A DNA stretch of 39,271 bases from an uncultured Lachnospiraceae bacterium (GTDB taxonomy: Bacteria > Bacillota > Clostridia > Lachnospirales > Lachnospiraceae): NCBI GenBank assembly GCA_949740535.1, contig CATJHO010000102.1:1-39271 (forward strand), written 5' to 3'. Made by a program: the position numbers and the translations under genes. The notes beneath the pieces are model-generated. The model saw only the letters and a program-made list of their open reading frames with translations. It was not told the origin of the DNA and made no database searches. Positions 32,036 through 39,271 of the stretch are shown one piece after another (position 1 is the stretch's first letter; the number at the start of each line of letters is the position of its first letter).

Positions 32036-34015
32036 ATGTCGCTTCGGTTGCGGATGGGGCTGGGGTTTCTGGCAGTTCTGGCTGTACTGTCCTTTTTCCT
32101 GCCTTCACCCTGGGGTCTTGGGAAGACAGACAGAGATCCTTTGTATGCGTCTGTTGAGGAGGATCCCTGCTGTCAGGATGGGGTTTACTATATTTATAAT
32201 GCCAAGGATTATCTTCGTTTTACCGGGTATCTGAACCGGGCCAGGAAGGAGGAGCCGGACAATGAGGAAATTCTGGGCCTGGACGTCTGCCTGATGGCGG
32301 ATTTGAATATGGAGGAAGAGGAACGGTACCGGCTGAATGGACATCCCTATATCCGTCAGGCGGTGTTGTACTACAACGGAACCTTTGAGGGAAACGGACA
32401 CAGGATTACCTGGGTTTCAGAGGCTGGCAATGGCATGTTTGTCCGTCTTGGGCGGCAGGGTCAGGTGCGCAATCTTACCTTCTGCGCGCCCTCTCTTGTA
32501 TGGGATATGGATGAATACGGGGTAGGGATGCTCTGTATGATCAATGAAGGGCGGATTGAAAATTGTGTGACGGAAGGGCGCATTGAGGGGACCGAATGTT
32601 ACGTGGGGGGCATAGCCGGAATAAACCGGGGATTTATTGAGAATTGTGTGAACCGGGCGGAAGTGAGAGCGGAAGGTCTGGGAGACTATGGTGCAGGCGG
32701 AATTGCAGGACTGAGTAAATGCAAGGTGCTGGAAGGGGAGAGCAGGGAAGACCCCATTGTGCCGGTAATCCGCAGCTGCATCAATCAGGGGGAAATTCTG
32801 GGTGCCTGGGAAGCCGGAGGGATCTGTGCCAGCAATGACTGCGCGGATATTTATGATTGTGGAAATGAGGGAAGTGTAAAGGTCCGGTATCAGAGAGGCT
32901 ATATTTATCCAGAGGAGCCGGACTGGTATGAACAGGCCAGTGCCGGAGGCATCTGCGGGTACATGGGCAGCAATACCCTGCAGGACTGCTATAATATGGG
33001 AGAAATTTCCATTATAGAGGAGGGTGTGGAAGATACCTATGGGATTGCCGGGCATACACTCTTCTGGATTCATGATGTGAGCGGCTGTGTGAGCCTGAAA
33101 GGAACAGCCAGGGGTTCTATGCGGCATGAGAGTGTGATGGAGCTGGACATGGAGGAATTGAAGGTCTGGATGGAAGATCACGAAGGTATTTCTTATGTGG
33201 CAGATAACTGGGAGTTTGATCTTAAGGAGGCCAGAGAGAAGCTTCCACTGATTCCGCTTGACCTGGAGGAATCCCCGCTGACGGCCGGCCGGGAGGATGT
33301 ACTGCTTTGTGAGGAGTTCTGCCTGCGGGCAGAGCCAGGGTATGATATCCGCCGGGTTTCTCCCTATGGAGTCTGCATTGAGCAGAAGGAGCATGCAGCT
33401 TCGGAAGACGGTGGACGGCTCCAGGTGTGGCTGCTGCGTGTCCCGGACGGACTTACGGATATTGAGGCGTACTTAGATGCCCGTGGGAATTTTGTAAAGG
33501 ATACCGCCCATGAGGTCTGGCTGGGAATCGAAGGCGCCCACTGGCTGCATCCGGGACCAAGCTACAAGGATGACTGTCATGTGAGAACTCTGGTGTCAGG
33601 CGGGGCAAGACAGACGCAGACCTGGATTCTGCACTACCGGGATGACATACTGGCTCATATGGCGGTGGGGACCGAGCAGGGGATGGTTGACAATGTGACA
33701 GCTCTGCCTCTGCGCCGGGAGGATAACGGCTGGCAGGCCTGCTGGCTGATGGTATTCACCAATCAGGGAAATAATTACCGGCCTTCTTTGTTTGAAGTAG
33801 AGGAATTTCTGAAGGGGTTTACCTGGCTGCCCTGCCAGGCGGAGGTGGAAAAAGGAGACTGTCTCTATGGGATTGCCAGGATGTATTGTGGTGATGGAAA
33901 CCGTTACCCGGAGCTGGCAGCGTACAATGAGATTGACGAAATGGATCCGCTGCTTCCCGGACAGATCCTGCAGATTCCACAGGAGTGGGTGATGGAAATG
34001 GGTGCTTGGGAATAA
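32036..34015 (+). CDS. Secreted or anchored GLUG-repeat protein with C-terminal LysM
   Basis: 659 residues. A basic start and hydrophobic segment (about 7-25) act as signal or anchor. From about 160 to 350 there are four to five GLUG-like units of the form GGIAGxNxGxIxNC, for example VGGIAGINRGFIENC and AGGICGYMGSNTLQDC; such repeats build a beta-helix. A further domain (about 410-590) has no family I recognise. The C-terminus (about 605-655) is a LysM-like module with VEKGDCLYGIARMYCGDGNRYPE and LLPGQILQIP visible in pieces. LysM binds peptidoglycan, so the protein is likely held at the cell wall. ATG 32036 follows GGAGG. Confidence 0.8.
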   Translation: MSLRLRMGLGFLAVLAVLSFFLPSPWGLGKTDRDPLYASVEEDPCCQDGVYYIYNAKDYLRFTGYLNRARKEEPDNEEILGLDVCLMADLNMEEEERYRLNGHPYIRQAVLYYNGTFEGNGHRITWVSEAGNGMFVRLGRQGQVRNLTFCAPSLVWDMDEYGVGMLCMINEGRIENCVTEGRIEGTECYVGGIAGINRGFIENCVNRAEVRAEGLGDYGAGGIAGLSKCKVLEGESREDPIVPVIRSCINQGEILGAWEAGGICASNDCADIYDCGNEGSVKVRYQRGYIYPEEPDWYEQASAGGICGYMGSNTLQDCYNMGEISIIEEGVEDTYGIAGHTLFWIHDVSGCVSLKGTARGSMRHESVMELDMEELKVWMEDHEGISYVADNWEFDLKEAREKLPLIPLDLEESPLTAGREDVLLCEEFCLRAEPGYDIRRVSPYGVCIEQKEHAASEDGGRLQVWLLRVPDGLTDIEAYLDARGNFVKDTAHEVWLGIEGAHWLHPGPSYKDDCHVRTLVSGGARQTQTWILHYRDDILAHMAVGTEQGMVDNVTALPLRREDNGWQACWLMVFTNQGNNYRPSLFEVEEFLKGFTWLPCQAEVEKGDCLYGIARMYCGDGNRYPELAAYNEIDEMDPLLPGQILQIPQEWVMEMGAWE

Positions 34016-34050
34016 AACGTAGGAAAAGCAGATATAGACTTTTATATCTT

Positions 34051-34110
34051 AATCAAAAGCCGTGCAGCAGGTACAAGAATCTTGGCCTGTTATCCGGCTT
34101 TTGATTTTTA
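34051..34110 (+). terminator. Intrinsic terminator after the GLUG/LysM gene
   Basis: AATCAAAAGCCG (34051-34062) pairs with CGGCTTTTGATT (34095-34106), with inner CAGG/CCTG pairing, followed by TTTTTA. This is a convincing terminator. Confidence 0.88.
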
Positions 34111-34287
34111 TATTAACTGAAACGTGCCTCTTTGATAGAATTTTCTGCAAGATATGTTTCTGCATTTATGCACGTTTATAAGATTTGGGAAACATGCGCC
34201 GGCATAATATGCAGGATGCTGAAAATTACGATCGCACACTTGACACATTTCCTTACGAAAACGGCTGAAATACGATTGGAACCAATA

Positions 34288-34316
34288 TTGACACTCCTAA
34301 ACAGATAGAATACAAT
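34288..34316 (+). promoter_or_regulatory. Near-consensus promoter for the AAA_14 ATPase gene
   Basis: TTGACA (34288-34293) and TACAAT (34311-34316) are separated by exactly 17 bp. The -10 overlaps ATG 34315, which rules out that start and supports ATG 34357. Confidence 0.82.
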
Positions 34317-34356
34317 GGAGACAGAATGGAATTCCGGCCAGAAAAAGGAGGGACTT

Positions 34357-35577
34357 ATGGACTATATCAAGCGTGATTTGGAGGACTTGATTCCCGCGTT
34401 GTCAGAGAAATATCCCTGTGTTTTGGTTACAGGCCCAAGACAGGCAGGAAAAACTACGCTGTTAAAGCGTCTGATGAATGAAAAAAGGAGTTATGTAAAC
34501 TTAGAAGACTTCGAAGAGCGCAGAGTGGCAAAGAAGGATCCGGTGCTGTTTCTGCAGATGCATTCCCTGCCCATCTTTATCGATGAGATTCAGTATGCGC
34601 CGGAGCTTTTGGTTTACCTTAAGATTGCAGTGGACAACGGGGCAGAGCCGGGAACCTTCTGGCTGGCCTCCTCTCAGATATTTCCGGAAATGGAAGCTAT
34701 GCAGGAATCCTCGCCCAAGGGCGTAGTCACCTGCTTTCTGTCCTTTCTGTCCCAGCATGAACAGTACGGAAGCGGGAGCCGGGTTCCCTTTACAGTGAAC
34801 CTGAATCGAATGGTTCAGAAGAAGCGGACCCACAGCGCTGCGGATTTAAATGGAATGTATGAGCGCATCTGGAAGGGGAGTATGCCAAAAGCTGTCTGCG
34901 GGGAAAAAGAATGGAACACTTTTTACAATGGATATCTGCAGACTTATATAGAGCGGGATGCAGGGGAACTGGCAGCTCTGGCAGATAAAATGCAGTTTGT
35001 GGATTTTATCCGGGCTTTGGCCTGCCGTATCGGACAGATGCTCAATCTCCACCAGATAGCCCAGGAGACAGGCATATCTGATGACACGGGCCGCAGATGG
35101 CTGCAGATACTGGAGCGGACCTATCTGGTGTTCAGCCTTCCTCCTTATCAGGATAAGGCGCTGAAACGGGCTGTCAAGGCGCCAAAGATTTACTTTGTTG
35201 ATACAGGGCTGGCCGCCTGGCTGACCCGGTATACTTCCCCGGAAATTCTGCTGAACGGGGCTCTTGGCAGCGGAATTCTGGAAAATTACGCGGTGTCGGA
35301 GATCCGTAAGTCCTATGCCTGCAGTACAGAGCTCTGCCGGTTCTGGTATTACCGGGACAAAGAAGGGAAAGAGATCGATCTGATTATGGAACGGGAGGGA
35401 TGGCTGTGTCCCATGGAGATTAAGCGTTCTGCCAGTCTGGAACGCAGCTGTACGAAGGTGTTTTCCGTTCTGGATAAGGCATCCCTTCCCAGGGAAAGAG
35501 GAGCAGTCCTTTGTCTTAGGGAGGAGCTGTCCGCTTTCAATACCAATGATTTGATGATTCCGATCTGGATGATTTGA
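34357..35577 (+). CDS. ATP-binding protein, AAA_14 / DUF4143 type
   Basis: 406 residues from ATG 34357, which has AAGGAGGG seven bases upstream. The N-terminal AAA_14 domain has Walker A TGPRQAGKTTLLKR near 23-36 and a Walker B-like LPIFIDEIQYAPELL near 70-84. The usual LTGSQ sensor reads WLASSQ here, and the SLAGR arginine segment common in the family is replaced by SSPKGV. The C-terminal DUF4143 domain contains FVDTGLAAWLTRY, LENYAVSEIRKSY and a nuclease-like FWYYRDKEGKEIDLIMEREG followed by EIKRSASLE. The E/D...ExK pattern resembles the PD-(D/E)xK fold. The role in cells is unknown; the family is common in gut bacteria and archaea. Confidence 0.9.
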   Translation: MDYIKRDLEDLIPALSEKYPCVLVTGPRQAGKTTLLKRLMNEKRSYVNLEDFEERRVAKKDPVLFLQMHSLPIFIDEIQYAPELLVYLKIAVDNGAEPGTFWLASSQIFPEMEAMQESSPKGVVTCFLSFLSQHEQYGSGSRVPFTVNLNRMVQKKRTHSAADLNGMYERIWKGSMPKAVCGEKEWNTFYNGYLQTYIERDAGELAALADKMQFVDFIRALACRIGQMLNLHQIAQETGISDDTGRRWLQILERTYLVFSLPPYQDKALKRAVKAPKIYFVDTGLAAWLTRYTSPEILLNGALGSGILENYAVSEIRKSYACSTELCRFWYYRDKEGKEIDLIMEREGWLCPMEIKRSASLERSCTKVFSVLDKASLPRERGAVLCLREELSAFNTNDLMIPIWMI

Positions 35578-35660
35578 CGGAATGTTAAAGCGGCGGTTTC
35601 TGAACATTTTTTCCAATCCCTTGTTGAAAATTGGGAATGGCTCTTATTTTGCCTTCGGCT

Positions 35661-35689
35661 TTGACCGATAAAGTAGATAGATATAAGAA
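35661..35689 (+). promoter_or_regulatory. Possible promoter for the FlxA-like gene (sigma-A or sigma-28)
   Basis: TTGACC (35661-35666) with TAAGAA (35684-35689) 17 bp on could be a sigma-A promoter. Overlapping it, ACCGATAA (35664-35671) matches 7 of 8 positions of the sigma-28 -10 box GCCGATAA, though no good TAAA -35 is found at 14-16 bp. Both readings are tentative. Confidence 0.35.
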
Positions 35690-35754
35690 TGGTGCAGGAT
35701 ATAAGCGGATTCACAGAATCTTTGGGAAATATCCCGGTCAGGAGGAGTCAAGAC

Positions 35755-36444
35755 ATGCAGGGGATCAACAGTGTAGCTATGACGGGCGTTCAGAACGGAC
35801 AGATGAACCTTTCGCCTGTGGGAGATCCGGTGAGCAGGAGCTTACAGAGCCAGATAGAGGAGCTTCAGAAACGGATTTTACATATTTCTTCCGATGAAAA
35901 TATGCCTATGGAGGAGAAGCAGAAAAAGAAGCAGGAGCTGGAAAATCAGATTATGGAGCTGCAGAGCCAGCTTCAGCAGCATCTGGCAGAACAGCGTCAG
36001 GAACAGCAGGACAGCCGGAAGCAGGCAGCGGAGCAGAAGTCTTACGATCAGACAGGGATGCGGTCTGTGATAACAGCGGACGCCTTGATGAGAAATGCTA
36101 AGATACAGGAAAATACAGCTGCCAGGATGGACACCAGAGCGTCGGTTTTAAGGAGTGAGATGGAGCTGGACGCAGGACGGGAAATAGCGCCCGTCAAGAG
36201 TAAGGAGAATGAGCTGGCAAAGGCAGAGCAGGGAGCGGAAAATGCGCGTTTTTCTCAGATGCAGATATTGGGAAAGACCCATCAGGCACTGACGAATGCA
36301 GATAAAACAGAAGAGACGGCCAGGAAGGAAGAGGAGGAGCAGGAAGCCGAAGAATTGGAGAAAAAGAAGGCTCCGCTCATGTATACCAGCGAGGGCAGAG
36401 CCGTGACAGAAGAAAAGAAGTCCCGGATCATGGTTCACGCCTGA
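35755..36444 (+). CDS. FlxA-like coiled-coil protein
   Basis: 229 residues from ATG 35755 (GGAGGAG seven bases upstream). A frame also opens at ATG 35689, but that ATG overlaps the putative -10 box and has no ribosome binding site. The core, about 30-85, reads SLQSQIEELQKRILHIS then EEKQKKKQELENQIMELQSQ, a Gln/Glu-rich coiled coil matching the FlxA-like family. FlxA in E. coli belongs to the flagellar sigma-28 regulon. The rest is a low-complexity, highly charged helical tail ending EEKKSRIMVHA. There is no signal peptide. The function is unknown. Confidence 0.75.
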   Translation: MQGINSVAMTGVQNGQMNLSPVGDPVSRSLQSQIEELQKRILHISSDENMPMEEKQKKKQELENQIMELQSQLQQHLAEQRQEQQDSRKQAAEQKSYDQTGMRSVITADALMRNAKIQENTAARMDTRASVLRSEMELDAGREIAPVKSKENELAKAEQGAENARFSQMQILGKTHQALTNADKTEETARKEEEEQEAEELEKKKAPLMYTSEGRAVTEEKKSRIMVHA

Positions 36445-36551
36445 GGCAGAAAGCCGGATGCAGCCTGTTTCTGAAAATGTCTGCCGCCGGATGAAGGCGG
36501 GAGGGCGCTGTCTTGTAACTCGTATTATGATTCTATTCAGGAGGAAAATAT

Positions 36552-37319
36552 ATGTATAAATTATGGGAAGCACTGAAGGAGGCAAAGGAATATACATGGG
36601 TGGAGTTATCTCATTCTGTGAATAACGACAGTCCTTACTGGTCCGGGATTCCGGAGGGAAGCGTGGAGCTGGGCACGGTCTGTTTTGACTGGGGAAATCC
36701 CATGCTGGACTGTCTGATTCAGACCTTTAAGTTTCCGGGGCAGTTTGGAACTCATATCGATTTTCCGGGCCATTTTATCAAGGGCGGAGGGCTGTCGGAA
36801 CAGTATGATGTTCACGATCTCATTTTCCCTTTGTGTGTCATCGACATTACAAAGAAGGTGAAAGAGGATGCAAGATATGCGGTAACTCTTGAAGATATCA
36901 AGGCATATGAAGAGCAGTACGGTCCCATTCCGGATGGCGCTTTTGTTGCTCTGCGCACAGACTGGTCAAAGAAATGGCCGGATATGGATGCTCTTTCCGG
37001 AACCAGGGAGGATGGAAGCGAAAACTTCCCCGGATGGTCTATGGAGGCGCTTCAGTATATCTATGAGACACGGAATGCGGCGGCCAACGGACATGAGACG
37101 CTGGATACTGATTCGGCGGCCGTTGCGGAGGAAGCCGGGGATCTGGCTTGTGAGCGGTATGTTCTTGGTAAGGGCAGACTGCAGGTGGAGCTTCTGAAGA
37201 ATCTGGATCAGGTACCGCCTGCCGGGGCAGTGGTTCTGGTATCTTACCCCAGAATTGAGGGGGCTACAGGGCTTCCGGCCAGAGTCTGGGCAGTTACAGA
37301 TCAGCGAAAGAAGTTATGA
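36552..37319 (+). CDS. Cyclase-family metal-dependent hydrolase (kynurenine formamidase-like)
   Basis: 255 residues. The metal-binding motif HxDxxxH appears as GTHIDFPGHF near 72-81. Other family features are VELSHSVNNDSPYW near 18-31, VALRTDWSKKW near 130-140 and a C-terminal RVWAV. Cyclase-family proteins include bacterial arylformamidase (KynB) and amide or isatin hydrolases; the exact substrate cannot be read here. It lacks a signal peptide. ATG 36552 follows CAGGAGG. Its stop overlaps the start of the small membrane protein downstream in an ATGA junction, so the two are probably co-translated. Confidence 0.9.
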   Translation: MYKLWEALKEAKEYTWVELSHSVNNDSPYWSGIPEGSVELGTVCFDWGNPMLDCLIQTFKFPGQFGTHIDFPGHFIKGGGLSEQYDVHDLIFPLCVIDITKKVKEDARYAVTLEDIKAYEEQYGPIPDGAFVALRTDWSKKWPDMDALSGTREDGSENFPGWSMEALQYIYETRNAAANGHETLDTDSAAVAEEAGDLACERYVLGKGRLQVELLKNLDQVPPAGAVVLVSYPRIEGATGLPARVWAVTDQRKKL

Positions 37320-37591
37320 GGGAAAAAATAAGACACCGTCTCTGTCAGACTGCAGATGCAGTCATATTAGCCGGAGGGATTATTTTTTTCATAGGTTTGT
37401 ATTACTGGATAGTAAAAGCAGGAATTCCTTATCAGGATCCGCCTTTGGAGCTGCAGGTACAATATGCAGTCAATAGTGGGATTGGCAGTATATTAACGGG
37501 AAAGGGATTTCTGATTGCTTTATGCGGCGGAGCAGTCCGGCTGTTTTTGGGAGTGTACGCTCTTTTGACAAGGGCGCCGACAGTCAAGTAA
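37316..37591 (+). CDS. Small membrane protein, 91 aa
   Basis: An N-terminal basic stretch is followed by a membrane helix (about 14-34) and a second one (about 58-82), with a short extracytoplasmic loop rich in Pro and Gln between. I do not recognise the family. The ATG overlaps the cyclase-family stop codon, which argues for a real coupled gene. It could be a membrane anchor or transporter accessory for the hydrolase. Confidence 0.7.
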   Translation: MREKIRHRLCQTADAVILAGGIIFFIGLYYWIVKAGIPYQDPPLELQVQYAVNSGIGSILTGKGFLIALCGGAVRLFLGVYALLTRAPTVK

Positions 37592-37620
37592 AACAAGCCG
37601 GTCTGCCAGTCAAAAACGGT

Positions 37621-37655
37621 TCAGGCAGGGAAAAGCTATCCCTTGCCTGATTTTT
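37621..37655 (+). terminator. Intrinsic terminator after the small membrane protein
   Basis: TCAGGCAGGGA (37621-37631) pairs with TCCCTTGCCTGA (37639-37650) with one bulge, followed by TTTTT. It is a good terminator for the cyclase-family/membrane protein pair. Confidence 0.88.
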
Positions 37656-37686
37656 AAGGTATGATTTATCTTCCTGTTTTGTGAGA

Positions 37687-37715
37687 TTGACTTTCTCTAT
37701 GCCCACAATTATAAT
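37687..37715 (+). promoter_or_regulatory. Strong promoter for the chemoreceptor gene
   Basis: TTGACT (37687-37692) and a perfect TATAAT (37710-37715) are 17 bp apart. Transcription would start near 37722, leaving a 160-nt leader with a hairpin (CTGTCT 37729-37734 with AGACAG 37763-37768, and GAGCA with TGCTC inside). The leader does not match a c-di-GMP riboswitch. Confidence 0.82.
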
Positions 37716-37882
37716 TTTAGCAGGAATCCTGTCTTGAGCAGGTACGCGCAGAATGCTCTGCCAGACAGAGAAAACCGGCCTATAGTTTAAATGCGGTGTG
37801 GGAAATAAGCAGTATAGAAGGCAGAGATTATTTACCACAACGGGAAGCTATGGATAACAGAACGCAGAAGGAGACTAGAGAC

Positions 37883-39271
37883 ATGATTAACTACATACGA
37901 AATTTAAGAATCAGGTTAAAGCTTTATATTCTCATAGGAGTCGCTCTGATTGGCATGTTTATTATCGGCGGTATGTCATTTTATCTTATGGGCCGGATGA
38001 ATGATATGACAAATGATATTTCAACAAGCTGGCTTCCCAGCATCGATACAGCCAGGGATCTGAATGTTACTCTTTCCAATATCCGGCTGAATGAATTAGG
38101 GTATCTTACGGCAATTTCTGATGAGGTAGAAGCATCCAGCCTTCAGTACCTTGAAAGTGAAAAAGAAGATATGGAAGCTCTCTTAGCCGCCTATAAGGAA
38201 TTAATTGATGAAGAAGAAAGCGGTTTCTATGAGAATGCAAAGAATCTCTGGACTCAGTACAGTGAAGCAGATGAAGAAATGACAGCGCTGGCCAGGCAGG
38301 GCCGTAAAGAAGAGGCCCGCGCAATCCTGGAAGGCGAATGTGTGGATCTTTACAATTCTTTAAACAGCGCTTTTCAAGAGATTATTACCTACAATACAGA
38401 AGGCAGTGATGCAGCAACAGAGGAAAGCCGTTCCATTTACAGAACTGCCACCAGCCTTATGACGGCGGTTATTATTGGCGTCATTCTTGTGGGCGTGTTC
38501 TTTTCATTTGTGATTGTACGCCTTATTAAGTTCCCTATTTCCGAAATTGAGAATGCTGCTATCAAAATGGCAGAGGGTAATTTGGATGTAGAGATTTCCT
38601 ATACCTCAAAGGATGAACTGGGTGTCCTGGCAGAACAGGTACGCAGATTAATTCATAAGCTTCAGGTTATTATTGATGATGAGAATAAATTCCTTGCTAA
38701 AATGGCTGCCGGAGATTTTACGGTGGATTCTATCTGTGAAGAAGAATATACGGGAGGCTTCTATCCCCTGCTTGTTTCATTCCGGGGCATTGCGGAAACG
38801 CTCAATGACACAATGCTGCAGATCAGTGAAAGTTCTGCGCAGGTTGCAAGCGGATCCGAACAGGTATCCAACGGCGCCCAGGCGCTTTCCCAGGGAGCAA
38901 CGGAGCAGGCAAGTTCCGTGCAGGAGCTGGCTGCCTCTATAAATGAAATCTCCAACAAGGTGAACCAGAATGCGGACAATGCACAGCAGGCCAATGCAAT
39001 GGCAGGCAGTGTCAGCATGGAAATGAACGTGAGCAATGAAAAAATGCAGCAGATGATACAGGCAATGGGTGATATCAGCAACTGCTCCAGTGAAATCAGC
39101 AAGATCATTAAAACAATTGAAGATATTGCGTTCCAGACCAACATTCTTGCCCTTAACGCTGCCGTAGAAGCAGCCCGTGCGGGAACGGCCGGAAAAGGGT
39201 TTGCCGTAGTAGCCGATGAAGTCCGCAATCTGGCAAGCAAAAGTGCAGAAGCGTCTAAGAACACCTCTGTT
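37883..39271 (+). CDS. Methyl-accepting chemotaxis protein (3' end outside window)
   Basis: 463 residues are visible and the frame is still open at the window edge. The order is a membrane helix (about 13-37), a four-helix-bundle type sensor (about 38-190), a second membrane helix (about 192-215), HAMP (about 215-268), a second HAMP-like helical segment, and the signalling domain. The conserved tip reads [19 protein letters not shown] and is followed by [15 protein letters not shown], which bind CheA and CheW. ATG 37883 has AAGGAG nine bases upstream; ATG 37850 is in frame but weaker. It senses a small ligand outside the cell; the ligand is unknown. No flagellar or che genes are present in the window. 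Confidence 0.95.
   Translation, partial: MINYIRNLRIRLKLYILIGVALIGMFIIGGMSFYLMGRMNDMTNDISTSWLPSIDTARDLNVTLSNIRLNELGYLTAISDEVEASSLQYLESEKEDMEALLAAYKELIDEEESGFYENAKNLWTQYSEADEEMTALARQGRKEEARAILEGECVDLYNSLNSAFQEIITYNTEGSDAATEESRSIYRTATSLMTAVIIGVILVGVFFSFVIVRLIKFPISEIENAAIKMAEGNLDVEISYTSKDELGVLAEQVRRLIHKLQVIIDDENKFLAKMAAGDFTVDSICEEEYTGGFYPLLVSFRGIAETLNDTMLQISESSAQVASGSEQVSNGAQALSQGATEQASSVQELAASINEISNKVNQNADNAQQANAMAGSVSMEMNVSNEKMQQMIQAMGDISNCSSEISKIIKTIEDIAFQTNILALNAAVEAARAGTAGKGFAVVADEVRNLASKSAEASKNTSV

Larger units (their letters stand above)
34016..34356 (+). other. Intergenic region with terminator and promoter
   Basis: 341 bp without a gene. It holds the terminator at 34051-34110 and a near-consensus promoter at 34288-34316. 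The stretch between them is AT-rich and shows no further motif. The nominal open frame of the next gene starts at ATG 34315, which lies inside the -10 box and so cannot be translated from this promoter. Confidence 0.7.

Noticed and set aside
34315-34356. The upstream ATG as the start of the AAA_14 ATPase
   Set aside because: ATG 34315 overlaps the -10 box of the promoter and cannot be in the transcript; ATG 34357 has a strong ribosome binding site.
37722-37882. A c-di-GMP riboswitch before the chemoreceptor gene
   Set aside because: The leader has a hairpin, but the conserved GEMM core and tetraloop receptor sequences are absent.

Overview
The window looks like chromosome from an endospore-forming, anaerobic member of the Lachnospiraceae (Clostridia). 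The evidence is a complete eight-gene spoIIIA operon, rubrerythrin and bacteriohemerythrin, strong AGGAGG-type ribosome binding sites, and the amino-acid flavour of PNPase, Tgt and SpoIIIA. This placement is an inference; no marker here fixes a genus. Every gene I can support lies on the + strand, and I see no insertion sequence, prophage or CRISPR array.

Region by region. (1) 1-106 is the 3' end of an unidentified gene, followed by about 300 bp with a nested hairpin. (2) 410-11174 is a five-gene cassette: MoxR-type AAA+ ATPase, DUF5682 protein, von Willebrand A (VWA) protein with an intact metal site, a protein with two SWIM zinc fingers, and a very large DUF4132 protein. It has the same gene content as the poorly understood E. 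coli yehI/yehL/yehM/yehP/yehQ locus and is the best candidate here for an undescribed system. (3) 11320-14150 is rpsO and pnp, with a highly structured RNA between them. (4) 14179-19260 holds a hemerythrin/response-regulator fusion, a HAD phosphatase, and a zinc-ribbon membrane protein next to a TPM-domain protein. (5) 19261-19517 is a multi-hairpin noncoding element ending in a terminator. (6) 19596-24550 is spoIIIAA-AH, which builds the mother-cell half of the forespore feeding channel. (7) 24662-26531 is a HepT/MNT (type VII-like) toxin-antitoxin pair read from a strong promoter into aroC. (8) 26567-31134 is a tRNA-Leu-like fragment, tgt, galM behind a palindromic promoter, glpK and rubrerythrin. 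(9) 31247-34015 is an unidentified membrane protein and a secreted GLUG-repeat/LysM protein. (10) 34288-37591 is a divergent AAA_14/DUF4143 ATPase, a FlxA-like coiled-coil protein, a cyclase-family hydrolase and a small membrane protein. (11) 37687-39271 is a methyl-accepting chemotaxis protein that runs off the window.

How they may work together. The cassette pairs an AAA+ remodelling motor with its usual VWA partner and adds nucleic-acid-binding (SWIM) and helical-scaffold (DUF4132) proteins, which suggests one multi-protein machine whose substrate is unknown. The hemerythrin fusion, the chemoreceptor and the FlxA-like gene hint at a motile, oxygen-sensing lifestyle. Several start codons were moved inward from the longest open frame because the ribosome binding site, or in two cases a promoter, requires it; each case is noted in its entry.
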